DNA from: a bacterium
GTDB lineage: Bacteria; B130-G9
Length of the DNA: 64,000 bases
Direction of reading: 5' to 3'
Assembly: GCA_035527515.1 (NCBI GenBank)
Contig: DATLAJ010000132.1
Location: forward strand, 1 to 64,000
Positions within the stretch are counted from its first letter, which is position 1; every line of letters starts with the position of its first letter. The notes under the pieces were generated by a model. That model saw only the letters and a program-made list of their open reading frames with translations, had not been told where the DNA came from and searched no databases. The position numbers and the translations under genes were made by a program. Below are positions 9,248-19,552 of this stretch, in pieces.

Positions 9248-9287
9248 TCAATCTGATTATTGGGGGTCTGCCGAATAATCAGATTGA
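9248..9287. repeat. Perfect inverted repeat, 14-bp arms
   Basis: Arms TCAATCTGATTATT (9248-9261) and AATAATCAGATTGA (9274-9287) are exact reverse complements around a 12-nt spacer. The core AATCAGATTGA recurs near 8948 and at about 45410, so this is one member of a dispersed family. It could form a hairpin at RNA level but lacks a T-run. Confidence 0.85.
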
Positions 9288-9334
9288 GCCAAGCCAGGGG
9301 CGGCCTTTTGGACTGCGGTGACTGGTCTTCGTGT

Positions 9335-9363
9335 CCGCAGATTACGCAGATTTCACAGATTGA
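9335..9363. repeat. CGCAGATTACGCAGATT-type dispersed repeat
   Basis: A short quasi-tandem array of CAGATT units (CCGCAGATTACGCAGATT then TCACAGATTGA). The same type occurs at 43574-43604 and, inverted, at 43711-43740. Confidence 0.85.
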
Positions 9364-9546
9364 CGTGGCGTGTCCTCGAGCTGAAGAATCGGTCCCCGCA
9401 AGCTGCGATGCTGATGCGAGGTTCATGTTGCATTCTGTTCAATAGGAGGTATAGTCTAGAGTGTGGGAACTGTCTTGGCTGATGCGTTGTTAGGTTGAAT
9501 GCAAGCGTTGGTCTGGGGCAGGGGGCATAAAGTAGCGTTTTTGATA

Positions 9547-9575
9547 TTGGATGAATTGTGGATGGCGAGTAATAG
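9547..9575 (+). promoter_or_regulatory. Putative sigma-70-type promoter of groESL
   Basis: TTGGAT (9547-9552) and TAATAG (9570-9575) are separated by 17 nt, and the -10 overlaps the left arm of the CIRCE operator, the usual layout for HrcA repression. Confidence 0.55.
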
Positions 9576-9598
9576 CACTTGTTGAGAATGAGTGCTAA
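9572..9598 (+). promoter_or_regulatory. CIRCE operator (HrcA site)
   Basis: ATAGCACTT, nine bases, GAGTGCTAA matches the CIRCE consensus TTAGCACTC-N9-GAGTGCTAA at 16 of 18 arm positions. It lies 36 bp before groES, so heat-shock control by HrcA is expected; hrcA itself is not in the window. Confidence 0.9.
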
Positions 9599-9634
9599 TA
9601 CCAAATACTAACAACTTCAACAGGAGGTTCGTTT

Positions 9635-9925
9635 ATGAAGTTTGAGCCCTCTCAGGACAGAGTGCTAGTCAAGAGAACGGAGGAAACCGAGGTCAAGAAG
9701 GGCGGGATCATCATTCCCGATACCGCGAAGGAGAAGCCTGTCCAGGGCAAGATTGTCGCGGTCGGCCCCGGGCGCATGAGCGATTTTCAGGGCAAAGTGA
9801 TTCCGGTGAAGTACAAGGTTGGCGAGAGAGTCTTATTCGGCAAGTACTCCGGGACCGACGTGAAGATAGATGATGAGGAGTATGTGATGATGAAGGAAGA
9901 CGATGTTCTTGGTACCTTCAAATAG
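9635..9925 (+). CDS. groES: Co-chaperonin GroES
   Basis: The 96-residue co-chaperonin caps the GroEL folding chamber. It starts MKFEPSQDRVLVKRTEETEV, has the mobile loop region (KKGGIIIPDTAKEKPVQGKI) and ends with the beta-barrel motif VLFGKYSGTDVKIDDEEYVM. AGGAGG lies directly upstream. It is first in a two-gene operon with groEL 56 bp downstream, under a CIRCE element. Confidence 0.98.
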   Translation: MKFEPSQDRVLVKRTEETEVKKGGIIIPDTAKEKPVQGKIVAVGPGRMSDFQGKVIPVKYKVGERVLFGKYSGTDVKIDDEEYVMMKEDDVLGTFK

Positions 9926-9969
9926 GATTCCTCATGATAACTTGCAGACAACTCACAACTCCACATTGA

Positions 9970-11601
<1,632 letters not shown>

Positions 11602-11638
11602 AGACCCATCGGAAAGCCGAAAATATCGCAGTTTCAGA

Positions 11639-11667
11639 AGGGCGCGGCCTTGATGCCGCGCCCTTTC
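11639..11667 (+). terminator. Intrinsic terminator after groEL
   Basis: A ten-bp perfect stem (AGGGCGCGGC / GCCGCGCCCT, 11639-11648 and 11655-11664) with a 6-nt loop is followed by a short T-containing tract. It ends the groESL operon. Confidence 0.85.
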
Positions 11668-12056
11668 ACTTTGGAGGCATTCTCTGCCGGCACTTCCGCT
11701 GCAAGTGGAACGAAGGTTTTGTGACAAGGGGAGCCTGGCAGACCGGGGGCATGGGGTATTGTTCTTGGAGTGTAAACTGGGCTTTCACGCCTATATTATG
11801 ATGTTTTGTGCACGTATATGTGAGTCGCAATGAAGGCATCATAAATACACAACAGGGAGCCTAAAAGCATTTTATATGTTCAAAATGGTATGTCTAAAGA
11901 TTGCCTCTTGACAATGTTGAAGTGGATAGCGAAAATATATAGTTGTAATCAAGAGTTATGTTTGGTATGTCATATATGCTGACATGTAAAGTGATGTGAC
12001 ACCTACGTGCAGGTTAGGGAAGGTGTCAGGTATTAATTAACAACAGGAGTAGCGAA
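11668..12056. other. AT-richer intergenic region before the IclR-type gene
   Basis: No gene is seen. A TTGACA at 11908-11913 could be a -35 but no good -10 lies at 16-18 nt. The segment is richer in A/T than its surroundings and ends with a palindrome close to the start of the regulator gene. Confidence 0.5.
11997..12028. promoter_or_regulatory. Palindrome TGACACCT-N16-AGGTGTCA, possible operator
   Basis: Exact 8-bp inverted arms (11997-12004 and 12021-12028) end 28 bp before the start codon of the IclR-type regulator. Autoregulation is common in this family, so an operator is plausible; a mRNA hairpin is the alternative. Confidence 0.45.
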
Positions 12057-12743
12057 ATGGCGCGAGTAAGCGAGCAAACTCTCTTGCTGCCTATGGTCTC
12101 TCACTGCCTCAAGGTTCTAGAGGTGCTGTGTTGGAGTGAGAAAGAGATGACGGTCAGCAAAATCGCTGACAGGCTTGATGTGAGCAAATCGACTGCTCAT
12201 CACGTCCTTCAGGTTATGAAGACGCACAAGTTTGTTATCCAGAAGCCCAGGGGTGCGTACAGAGTGGGTCCCAAGTTATTGTCCCTTGGCTCTGCTGTGT
12301 TGCGCAGAACCTTTGATAATGCCAGGATTGAGCCAGCCATGGACGAGATCGCGGCGGCCACACAGGAGACAGTGGTATTCGCTGTTACTTGTCCTGAGTG
12401 TCCCGGCCTGTTGGTCATTTCCGAGCGGGAGACGCCAGACCCTATGCGGCTTCAGTCGTATCTCGGCAAGTGCATCTCGGAGGATTTCTTCGGGATCAAG
12501 CTTGATAACGTTGATGCAGTGATTCGGGAGGCGATGCCGGCGAGCGACTTCACGACCTCTCACGAGGACGAAAGGATACAATGCATCAGCTCGATCGTCT
12601 CTGACAACAAAAAGGGTGTCACAGGTGTTCTGGCGATCCTAGTGCCTAAGGACCGACTGAACAAGAACAAGATCAAAGAGTATTCGACGCTGTGTCAGGA
12701 GAAAGCGCTTACGTTGGGGGCGGCTATCGGCAAATTTGAATGA
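12057..12743 (+). CDS. IclR-family transcriptional regulator
   Basis: A 228-residue DNA-binding regulator. The N-terminal winged helix-turn-helix is at about residues 18-75 (VSKIADRLDVSKSTAHHVLQ, then RGAYRVGPKLLSLGSAVLRR), and the rest is a degenerate IclR ligand-binding domain. The C-terminal half is less conserved than usual, so the ligand cannot be guessed. CAGGAG precedes ATG 12057. It stands alone with no adjacent catabolic operon; the palindrome upstream may be its own operator. Confidence 0.85.
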   Translation: MARVSEQTLLLPMVSHCLKVLEVLCWSEKEMTVSKIADRLDVSKSTAHHVLQVMKTHKFVIQKPRGAYRVGPKLLSLGSAVLRRTFDNARIEPAMDEIAAATQETVVFAVTCPECPGLLVISERETPDPMRLQSYLGKCISEDFFGIKLDNVDAVIREAMPASDFTTSHEDERIQCISSIVSDNKKGVTGVLAILVPKDRLNKNKIKEYSTLCQEKALTLGAAIGKFE

Positions 12744-13073
12744 GGCTCAAACTGTAACGATGCCTTCAGCTTGTTCTTAAGATAGGTCTTTTGTGCCCGC
12801 CGCTGTGCTCTCAAGCAGTGGCGGGCGCAGCTGCTGTGTAAGGTGGTGTGTACTGCCATGTGTCGTGCGAAGCCCTATCTCCCTTTGCAATGTCGTCTCT
12901 TGACCCCGCGCAAAACGTCTCCTTCCTGCATGCCGCAAGAAAGAGAAAAGGCCAACCCTTCAGAAGGCCGGCCCTTTCCGTATAGTCTAAAGCCTACGAG
13001 GCAAACTCGTGCGAGGCTAGATCGATCCTCACCCAGGTGTGCCTGGCAAGAAAGCGTTGGTTTTCTCAGATTA
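12744..13073. other. Convergent intergenic region with hairpins
   Basis: The space between convergent genes holds a stem-loop at about 12797-12826 (CCCGCCGCTG / CAGTGGCGGG, one G-T pair), likely ending the regulator transcript, and a second weaker GGCC-rich hairpin near 12957-12985. No gene seen. Confidence 0.5.
12797..12826 (+). terminator. Stem-loop after the IclR-type gene
   Basis: CCCGCCGCTG pairs with CAGTGGCGGG across a loop of about 10 nt. No T-run follows, so efficiency is uncertain. Confidence 0.45.
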
Positions 13074-14834
13074 CTACTTCATCACGACCAGTTCGTGCAT
13101 CATCTCAGGTTCTAGGGGCTTAGCTAGCCTGACAGGAGTTTGGGCCATGAGAGGGCCATGCGCAGTCCAGTTACCGCTCGTGTCGATGTCGACTAGATAG
13201 TAGTAGTACGTTGCGCCCTGCCTCACATTTGTGTCCATGAACGAATAGTCTGCGCCCGCGGCGGCAAACGCTGTTGCAGGAATGAACTCGCTTACCTTGC
13301 TACACCCGGTAGCCTCGCCATCGCAACGATATACTAAGAAACCGGCGTTGTCGATCTCGGTTGCTGTCTCCCAGCGCACGAGAGCTTTGTTGAAGCCGGC
13401 CTCAACCGTGAACGAGGATAGCTCGATGTAGTTCATTCCATACCAATCGTAGTGGTAGCCTAGATCGATCCTGTAATGGTCGTCATGGTTGTTTCCGTCG
13501 TTGCACCAGAAATCCTTGTCCTCCACAGTGCTCAAGTGAACGCTATACCTCGTGTCCTTGCCCTGGCCGGTCGTGGTGTTGACGAACTCGCAATGTCCCT
13601 GGCCCCACTCGTCAGTGTAGGCTGGAATCCCTGCATCGAGGCAAGGGCTGTTCTCGGAGAGGAAGTAGAACGTGGAGTTACACGGCCTCTCCTCATCCTG
13701 GTCGCCCTCAAACTCCGGGCGCTGGTCAATGTTCCCTGTGCCCGGATAGGGCGAATTGGTCCCTGTCATCTGAACATCTGAGTACATAACCTCGATGTTA
13801 CTGTGGATGTTTACGTCGTCGAATCCCGGCGGACCGTTGAAATAGACGATGTTGTGGATCATCCTCAACCAGTAGCCCTCCGTGTCGCAGCCCTTAATGC
13901 CATAAACATCCAGAGTAGGCGGGCCGCCAGCGGCATCCTTGCCATACGTCGGCATATTGTCGTCACAATGATAGTTGTCAACAACTGTGTTGTTCTTGGC
14001 GTAAACCCGCGCGCAGTTGCTCTCGATGCCCGCGCCTGCGCCCTCTGTTCCCACGCAATTCTGGCGTATCAGGTTGTTCTGGACCTCGCTGCTGTTGTGA
14101 TCGCCGGAGACCAAAATGCCGCCGCCCTGAGCCTGGGCCTCGTTCCAGAAAATGCAGCAGTCTCGAACGTAATAGCCCTCATAGGTGTTAGATGCAGCTG
14201 GCCACATCAGGAAGATGCCGCCGCCGCCGCCGCCCGCCCCCGCGGCGTTCCCCGGAGCTCTGTTGTCCCAGATACAACAGTTTGAGATAACGCCGCAGCT
14301 GTACTCCCAAGCCATGCCACCACCTTTGGCGTAGCTTGTGTTATTGGTGATTTCCAAGTCAAACATCACGATGTCAACGTTCTCATCACCGTCGGTCCCA
14401 ACCACCCTGATGCCGCCACCGTTGCCGGTCGCAGACCCGTCAGAGACCTTGAAGTTCTTGATCGTGATGTCCGAGCAGTGTTTGATGACGGTGATCCGGC
14501 TCTGGCCGTCGCCCTGAAGCCAAGGACCATGGCTACTCTGACCGTAGCCCAGCATGGTGATGCCCGTCTTGCTGTCGATGTTTATCGGATACGACTGTTC
14601 ACCCCCGTTGGACACGGCCTTGTACGTCCCGTTGGCAATGTGTATCGTGTCCGCTCCGCTGACACAAGCGCCAACCGCGGCCTGTATCTCGGCGAACGCG
14701 TTGCCCCAACTGGAGCCATCGTTCGCACCAGCACCCCCCACAGAGACGTAGTAGTTTGCCGCGCTGACGTAGCCGATCGCGATAAGCATCAACAGGACGG
14801 ATAGAAAAGTCGTTAGTATCTCTCTTCTAATCAC
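13074..14834 (-). CDS. Secreted right-handed beta-helix protein 1
   Basis: A 586-residue exported protein of unknown function. Residues 1-25 form a signal peptide (LSVLLMLIAIGYVSA). The mature N-terminus NYYVSVGGAGANDGSSWGNAF is followed by parallel beta-helix coils rich in GGGI/GGGM and N-N-x-[IV] steps. The last ~120 residues form an Fn3-like module (ALVRWETATEIDNAGFLVYR) shared with the proteins at 15080-17464 and 21788-23446. The start is GTG at 14834 with AGGAGA upstream. It is the third gene of a minus-strand set after another beta-helix gene and a 39-aa peptide gene. Polysaccharide binding or degradation or a surface-adhesin role are both possible for this fold; no catalytic residues are recognised. 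Confidence 0.8.
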   Translation of the reverse strand: MIRREILTTFLSVLLMLIAIGYVSAANYYVSVGGAGANDGSSWGNAFAEIQAAVGACVSGADTIHIANGTYKAVSNGGEQSYPINIDSKTGITMLGYGQSSHGPWLQGDGQSRITVIKHCSDITIKNFKVSDGSATGNGGGIRVVGTDGDENVDIVMFDLEITNNTSYAKGGGMAWEYSCGVISNCCIWDNRAPGNAAGAGGGGGGIFLMWPAASNTYEGYYVRDCCIFWNEAQAQGGGILVSGDHNSSEVQNNLIRQNCVGTEGAGAGIESNCARVYAKNNTVVDNYHCDDNMPTYGKDAAGGPPTLDVYGIKGCDTEGYWLRMIHNIVYFNGPPGFDDVNIHSNIEVMYSDVQMTGTNSPYPGTGNIDQRPEFEGDQDEERPCNSTFYFLSENSPCLDAGIPAYTDEWGQGHCEFVNTTTGQGKDTRYSVHLSTVEDKDFWCNDGNNHDDHYRIDLGYHYDWYGMNYIELSSFTVEAGFNKALVRWETATEIDNAGFLVYRCDGEATGCSKVSEFIPATAFAAAGADYSFMDTNVRQGATYYYYLVDIDTSGNWTAHGPLMAQTPVRLAKPLEPEMMHELVVMK

Positions 14835-14888
14835 TTCATTGTCTCCTGCTGCTCATAATGTTGTCAGCTTTGTGCGACTCCAACCTGG

Positions 14889-15008
14889 CTAACAATCGAC
14901 TGCGCCGCCGAAGCCTGTGCACGAAAGTGATGGTCCAAGCTGGGACATCAGCTCCCTGCTCCCAAGCGTTATAACCTTCGGCGCCTCATAGGTTGTTTTC
15001 TCTGTCAT
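14889..15008 (-). CDS. 39-residue peptide, RiPP-precursor-like
   Basis: A short gene between two beta-helix genes on the same strand. The frame reads MTEKTTYEAPKVITLGSREL at the N-terminus and ends PSLSCTGFGGAVDC, then TAG. GGGAGA lies about 9 nt before the ATG. The leader-like part fits Y-x2-P-x-[LV]-x3-G (YEAPKVITLG), the leader motif bound by the RiPP recognition element in lasso-type and related clusters. The C-terminal part is Gly/Ser/Cys-rich with two Cys nine residues apart, as in a modified core. No B, C, radical-SAM or protease gene lies in the window, so it would be an orphan precursor or a peptide matured elsewhere. Lasso cores usually need Asp/Glu at ring position 7-9, which is not obvious here. 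Coding status rests on the ribosome-binding site, location and motif. Confidence 0.55.
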   Translation of the reverse strand: MTEKTTYEAPKVITLGSRELMSQLGPSLSCTGFGGAVDC

Positions 15009-15079
15009 CGTCGTTTTTCTCCCTTCTCGTGTTAAGAAATGCTCTTGAATTACCTTCAGTTCACAAGTTCACAAAGAAT

Positions 15080-17464
15080 CTATCTTGCGGTTCCTATCTT
15101 GATCGGTGCGAGGTCGCTGTGGGGCTCCCCGTCGCCCTGTAGCGACGGGAGGTCAAGTGAGTATGGTGTGGCACTCACAGGCTCGTGAGATGTTACGTTG
15201 CCCTTCGTGTCGATGTCACATAGGTAATAGAGATACGTTGTCCCGCTTACAACGCCTGTATCGACAAAGGAATACGAGGCGCCGCCACCGGCCGTCCCCC
15301 GCCCCGAAATGAGCGAGCTATTCACCTTCACTAGACTGGCGCCGCCTTCTTCCTTCCGGTAGATGTCGAAGCCAGCGTTGTCTATCTCAGTCGCCGTTGT
15401 CCAGCTCAAAAGAACTCTCTTGTTAAGCCCTTTGGCATTGAACGACACGAGCTCGATATAGGTTGCGCCCTCGTGGAGATAGTGATAGCCCATGTCCATG
15501 TCGCCGGTGTCGTTCTCGGCGTCGGTTCGCGTGCAATACTCGTTTGTGAAATACGCTGCCGCAGTTGTTGAACCTGCGTCAACACAAGGGCTATCGGGGG
15601 GGCTCTGGCCAGCCGCAGTCTGGCTGAGGAAATAGCCCTCCGGGTATCCCCTCGCTCCGGCCAATGGCACGAACAACGGTTCCTCGTTCATATTATCGGA
15701 CCCAGTCCCCGACCAGCCGCCCTGGATGTCGCAGTAGAAAAGCTCGAACGTCGCGCCTCCTGGGGTTACACTAGTTCCGTTGCCCCAGATGATTGTGTCC
15801 CAAATCCAGACGTTGCCCAGGACGCCCTTGATGCCACAGTCCGGATGGTCGGCGATCGTCAAGTTCCTAATGGTAAGGTCTGCATTGCCTACGACCTCGA
15901 TGCCAACGCCCTGATCATCATTGCCATTGCTTGAGAAGATCAGGTTGTTGAATAGCGTAACACTCCCGCCGTTCACCAGAATCCCGTCGCCTCTGTCGGT
16001 GGCGTCATTGTCCCAGATGCCGTTGTCCTGCACAGTGAAGTTGGAGGAATTGGTCAGACACAAACCGCCGCCGCGATTGGCCGTGTTGGCCCAGAGATTG
16101 TTATTGTCGAAAGTGCTCCCTGTGTCTCCACTCTTGTATCCATTCTTGAAGTAAGCGCCGCCGCCCTCGTCGCCTGCATCATTGTGATGGATCCAGTTGA
16201 TGGCGAAAACAGCATGACCGGAGCCCGCGGCATAGTCCTCCTCGCAGTAAATACCTCCGCCCGCCTGATCTGCGTAATTCCATCCTATCCAGTTGTTCTC
16301 GACGCTGGCCTTGCTTTTGTAGCCGAAGATCGCTCCACCGTTCAGCCCCGCGGCCTGGTTCCAGAAGAGCTCGTTGCCTTCGATAACGGGCTCGCACCCG
16401 ACTCCATTGATGTACATCCCGCCGCCGCTCGTGTCCGCCCAGTTCTCAGCTATCTCGTTCCAGCCGTCGATAAGTGGATCGGAGTTGCCAGTCATGTATA
16501 TCCCGCCGCCTGCGTAGGCGTGGTTGCCAGGGCCATAGTGATAATTAGCGAGGGTTGCGCGTATCTGGTTGTGTTCAATGTGCGGACTTGAGTTCTTGAG
16601 GTATATCCCGCCGCCGTAACCGGAATCGTCAGGACTTGCGATGTTCCCGAGGATGTAGCAGTCCTTGATCAGCCCGCCGGCGTCCTCCATGAATATCCCG
16701 CCGCCGTGACATCCCTGACCGTCCCCGAAGAATGTCTCGTTATGCTGAATGAGACAGTCAACGATGTTCACGGTGGTATCATTGTCAGCGGCAATACCGC
16801 CCCCGTAGTTCGCCTGGTTCTCCTGGTTCTCATTACCGATAATGCAGCTGGTTATGTCAACGTCGCCCCCCGGGTAATTCGGGCTTCCTACTTTGATCCC
16901 TCCACCTCGCGTTACAGTTCGACACGCCTCCACCACGCAGTTGTCCACCGTAACGTCCGCGGCCGCGGTGTAAATGCCGGCCCCATCGTCGTCGCTCCGA
17001 CCATCACGGATCGTCAGCGTCGAGATGGTTACGTCATTGAGGTATTGCGCGAAGCCGATAACCTCGAAAAGCCCGAGCTCTTCCTCACCAGAACTTGCCC
17101 AGTTGCCGTAAGACACAATTGTTGAGTCGCGATCGTCTCCAATAAGCCAGACGTGTTGGAGCTGGCGTTCTGACCAGCTAATTGGGAAATCCTCGTCGTC
17201 CGAGCCGCCTGTCGTGTACGTGTAGGTGCCCGGCGCAACGTGGATGATGTGCGGGTTGGCCCATGTCCCATCGGTCGGAACTGTGTCGATCGCATACGAG
17301 ATCGTTCGCCATGCGTCGACTGCGCTCGTTCCGGTGTTGCTGTCGCTCCCACCGGTCGATACGTAAAAATCGTCGGCGCTGACCAACATCGTCGCAAATG
17401 TAACGATCAAAGTGCAAACCACAAAGATCGTCGTCAGAAGAAACTGCCTGTCTGCTCGATACAT
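15080..17464 (-). CDS. Secreted right-handed beta-helix protein 2
   Basis: About 794 residues from the preferred ATG at 17464, which has GAGGAAGG upstream; the frame is open to an ATG at 17509 that would put extra charged residues ahead of the signal peptide. Residues 1-30 are a signal peptide ending MLVSA. The mature start DDFYVSTGGSDSNTGTSA parallels protein 1, followed by a long series of beta-helix coils (GGGIY, GGGMY, N-NW-I steps) and a C-terminal module (RVLLSWTTATEIDNAGFDIYR) homologous to the other two beta-helix proteins. No catalytic motif is recognised. It is upstream of the 39-aa peptide and protein 1 and probably leads their transcript. Confidence 0.8.
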   Translation of the reverse strand: MYRADRQFLLTTIFVVCTLIVTFATMLVSADDFYVSTGGSDSNTGTSAVDAWRTISYAIDTVPTDGTWANPHIIHVAPGTYTYTTGGSDDEDFPISWSERQLQHVWLIGDDRDSTIVSYGNWASSGEEELGLFEVIGFAQYLNDVTISTLTIRDGRSDDDGAGIYTAAADVTVDNCVVEACRTVTRGGGIKVGSPNYPGGDVDITSCIIGNENQENQANYGGGIAADNDTTVNIVDCLIQHNETFFGDGQGCHGGGIFMEDAGGLIKDCYILGNIASPDDSGYGGGIYLKNSSPHIEHNQIRATLANYHYGPGNHAYAGGGIYMTGNSDPLIDGWNEIAENWADTSGGGMYINGVGCEPVIEGNELFWNQAAGLNGGAIFGYKSKASVENNWIGWNYADQAGGGIYCEEDYAAGSGHAVFAINWIHHNDAGDEGGGAYFKNGYKSGDTGSTFDNNNLWANTANRGGGLCLTNSSNFTVQDNGIWDNDATDRGDGILVNGGSVTLFNNLIFSSNGNDDQGVGIEVVGNADLTIRNLTIADHPDCGIKGVLGNVWIWDTIIWGNGTSVTPGGATFELFYCDIQGGWSGTGSDNMNEEPLFVPLAGARGYPEGYFLSQTAAGQSPPDSPCVDAGSTTAAAYFTNEYCTRTDAENDTGDMDMGYHYLHEGATYIELVSFNAKGLNKRVLLSWTTATEIDNAGFDIYRKEEGGASLVKVNSSLISGRGTAGGGASYSFVDTGVVSGTTYLYYLCDIDTKGNVTSHEPVSATPYSLDLPSLQGDGEPHSDLAPIKIGTAR

Positions 17465-17965
17465 GCTGCCTTCCTCTTCTTGAGTTTGATAAAGTTTTTC
17501 GTATCGCATTCCGATACATTAGAGGTGGGAACCATTGCGTCTCGTCGGGGTACCTCCAAACAGATGCGCTCGCTCCCGCTTCCGCACAAAGTATTACCAA
17601 TTTTTGTGCAGGTGTCAAGTTCCGCTCTCATAGGCAGTTTTTGGCAAGTCTCAAGCGACTCTCCGCCGCCATTCTCCCCCCAAGTCCGGAGCGTTCGCGC
17701 AAGATTCAGCTAATTAAACCCACGTCCGAGTCCGATAAGCTTGAGTTAGCTCTGAATCAGTGCCCTGGAACTCGACAATGCAGACAGCATGGCCGGGCGA
17801 GGCAAGTTCAGGCTAGCACGCCCTAACGACAGTAAGCTGTTGCGTGATAACCAATAGCGAATCCCGGGACATTCGAGCTGATATACAACCCTCGATGGCG
17901 ACATAACCAACCAAAAGATCGAATCCGCATCAAGCACTAGACCGGATTCTGGGGGAGAGTCTCGG
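17465..17965. other. Intergenic region upstream of beta-helix protein 2
   Basis: About 500 bp between the beta-helix gene start and the PCMT stop, both on minus. I see no supported gene and no recognised repeat. The beta-helix promoter should lie here. Confidence 0.45.
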
Positions 17966-18706
17966 CTACTTCTCCCGCCCAGTAACCCACCCGTGAGGGC
18001 CCAGAAGTGGCACAAAGACGCAGCCGGTGATGTCCTTTTTGTGGAGTATCCCGTTCTTCTTCTCAAACAGTGTCAACGTCTGATACGAGAGGCTCCCGCC
18101 GACCGGAATCACCATCCGACCGCCCTCGCCAAGCTGCTCCACGAGCGGCTGTGGCGCCTCACGACAGGCGCACGTTACGATGATGCCATCAAATGGGGCG
18201 TGCTCCGGCCAGCCAGCATATCCATCCCCGATGCGCACGTGAACGTTCTCGTAGCCCAGCTCTTTCAACCTCGCCTCCGCGGACTTGCCAAGCGCCTCGA
18301 TTATCTCGATCGTCCAGACCTCTTTCGCAATCTCGGCAAGCACCGCCGCCTGATAGCCCGAGCCTGTCCCGATCTCCAGCACCCTCGAATCCTTGTTCGC
18401 CGCCAGAAGCTGCGTCATCAACGCCACGATGTAGGGCTGCGAGATGGTCTGGCCCTCGCCGATCGGCAAAGGATAGTCGCTATAAGCTGCGCTACGCTGC
18501 GCCTCGGGCACAAATAGATGGCGCTTCACCGTGCGCATCGCCCGCAGGACGTTGGCGTCTGTGATGCCTCGTGGGACGAGCTGGGTCTTGACCATCTTCT
18601 CGCGGTAATCTGCGCCGTCCTTGTTCTGCTTACCCCCCGCACATCCCGAAAACAGACCGCTCATGAGCATGAACCCCAACGTTATGGCAAGTAGTGCATT
18701 CTTCAC
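17966..18706 (-). CDS. pcm: Protein-L-isoaspartate O-methyltransferase, predicted lipoprotein
   Basis: PCMT methylates L-isoaspartyl residues using SAM to start repair of aged proteins. Family motifs are clear: AYSDYPLPIGEGQTISQPYI, VLEIGTGSGYQAAVLA (SAM-binding motif I), and GGRMVIPVG. Unusually, the 246-residue protein begins with a lipoprotein signal peptide (MKNALLAITLGFMLMSGLF then SGC lipobox at residues 20-22), so it should act at the periplasmic face rather than in the cytosol. Exported PCMTs are known in some Gram-negatives, but a SAM source outside the cytoplasm is unclear. No operon partner is evident. Confidence 0.9.
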   Translation of the reverse strand: MKNALLAITLGFMLMSGLFSGCAGGKQNKDGADYREKMVKTQLVPRGITDANVLRAMRTVKRHLFVPEAQRSAAYSDYPLPIGEGQTISQPYIVALMTQLLAANKDSRVLEIGTGSGYQAAVLAEIAKEVWTIEIIEALGKSAEARLKELGYENVHVRIGDGYAGWPEHAPFDGIIVTCACREAPQPLVEQLGEGGRMVIPVGGSLSYQTLTLFEKKNGILHKKDITGCVFVPLLGPHGWVTGREK

Positions 18707-18952
18707 AATACATCCGCCCTTCTTAATGGGATATTACTTTCGCCCCATTATACAGCTTCGCCGCCAATTCCGTAGCCGACTCAATCCCATCTTCAGATTC
18801 AGGAACTTGACGTCGGGCTGCTCTCGAAATAATATCCTAGAGATTAGTCCATCTTTCAACTCACATCTAGATGTTAGCGGATGAGGCTATCCACAGGTGG
18901 GGGAGGACACAGACCAGTAACGGTCGGGAGTATCTAGGAAAACATAAGAAAA

Positions 18953-19552
18953 ATGTCCAAGGCTTTTCTTATCTCGTGTTTCCTGGGCGGTCTTGTGCTG
19001 AGCTTCATTGCTCCATTGCTATATCGGGCCGCGTGGTCCGTCTTCCGGGGCACAGAAGCGTGGAATGTTCTTCAATGGGTGGGGGCGCCCCTAGGCACCT
19101 TCTTTGGGTTTTGTTCCGTATTGGCAGTCATTGTCTTCATCATTGATATGTGGCGCTCGATACAGGACGGCCACGCCCGCACATCACCGGGTCTTGCGTT
19201 TGCGTTGCTTCTGATCCCGGTATTCAACGTCTATTGGGCATTCCAGGCGTTGTGGGGATTGGCCAGGGATTACAACGCATACATACGCCGCTACCATGTC
19301 AGAACGCCTGCGCTTCCCGAAGGCTTGTTCCTGACCGCATCGATCACATTCTCCCTCTCGTATCTGCCGAAGATCCTGAGACTGTTGGGGCTCTTGATCG
19401 ATTTCGCACCCGGAGGCGGAACACTCAATACCGTGACTGGCTCAATATTGCTCGTGAGCAGATTAGCGAGCCTGGCCAACCTTGTCATCATACCGATCAT
19501 CATTTCCAGAGGCTGCGACGCGGCCAATGCAATCAGGCAGGTCGCCGCGTAG
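18953..19552 (+). CDS. Hypothetical multi-pass membrane protein, paralog A
   Basis: A 199-residue protein of unrecognised family with hydrophobic segments near residues 3-25, 45-68, 77-105, 120-145 and 165-185. It shares with the next gene the motifs MW-x2-IQDGHAR-x2-PG, IP-x-F-x2-YW-x-F, DYN, and a final SR-x-CDA-x-NAI, so the two arose by tandem duplication. Start ATG 18953 follows an A-rich stretch with AGGAAAA. Function unknown; the conserved QDGHAR and CDA-x-NAI motifs on either side of the membrane helices suggest a shared structural core. Confidence 0.7.
   Translation: MSKAFLISCFLGGLVLSFIAPLLYRAAWSVFRGTEAWNVLQWVGAPLGTFFGFCSVLAVIVFIIDMWRSIQDGHARTSPGLAFALLLIPVFNVYWAFQALWGLARDYNAYIRRYHVRTPALPEGLFLTASITFSLSYLPKILRLLGLLIDFAPGGGTLNTVTGSILLVSRLASLANLVIIPIIISRGCDAANAIRQVAA

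Larger units (their letters stand above)
8848..9546. other. Intergenic region rich in dispersed repeats
   Basis: About 700 bp with no convincing gene. It contains a perfect inverted repeat (9248-9287), a CGCAGATTACGCAGATT-type repeat (9335-9363), and a segment at 9278-9325 that resembles 45409-45465. Several hairpin-prone phrases such as CAGGCTGACGCCTG also occur. Confidence 0.6.
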
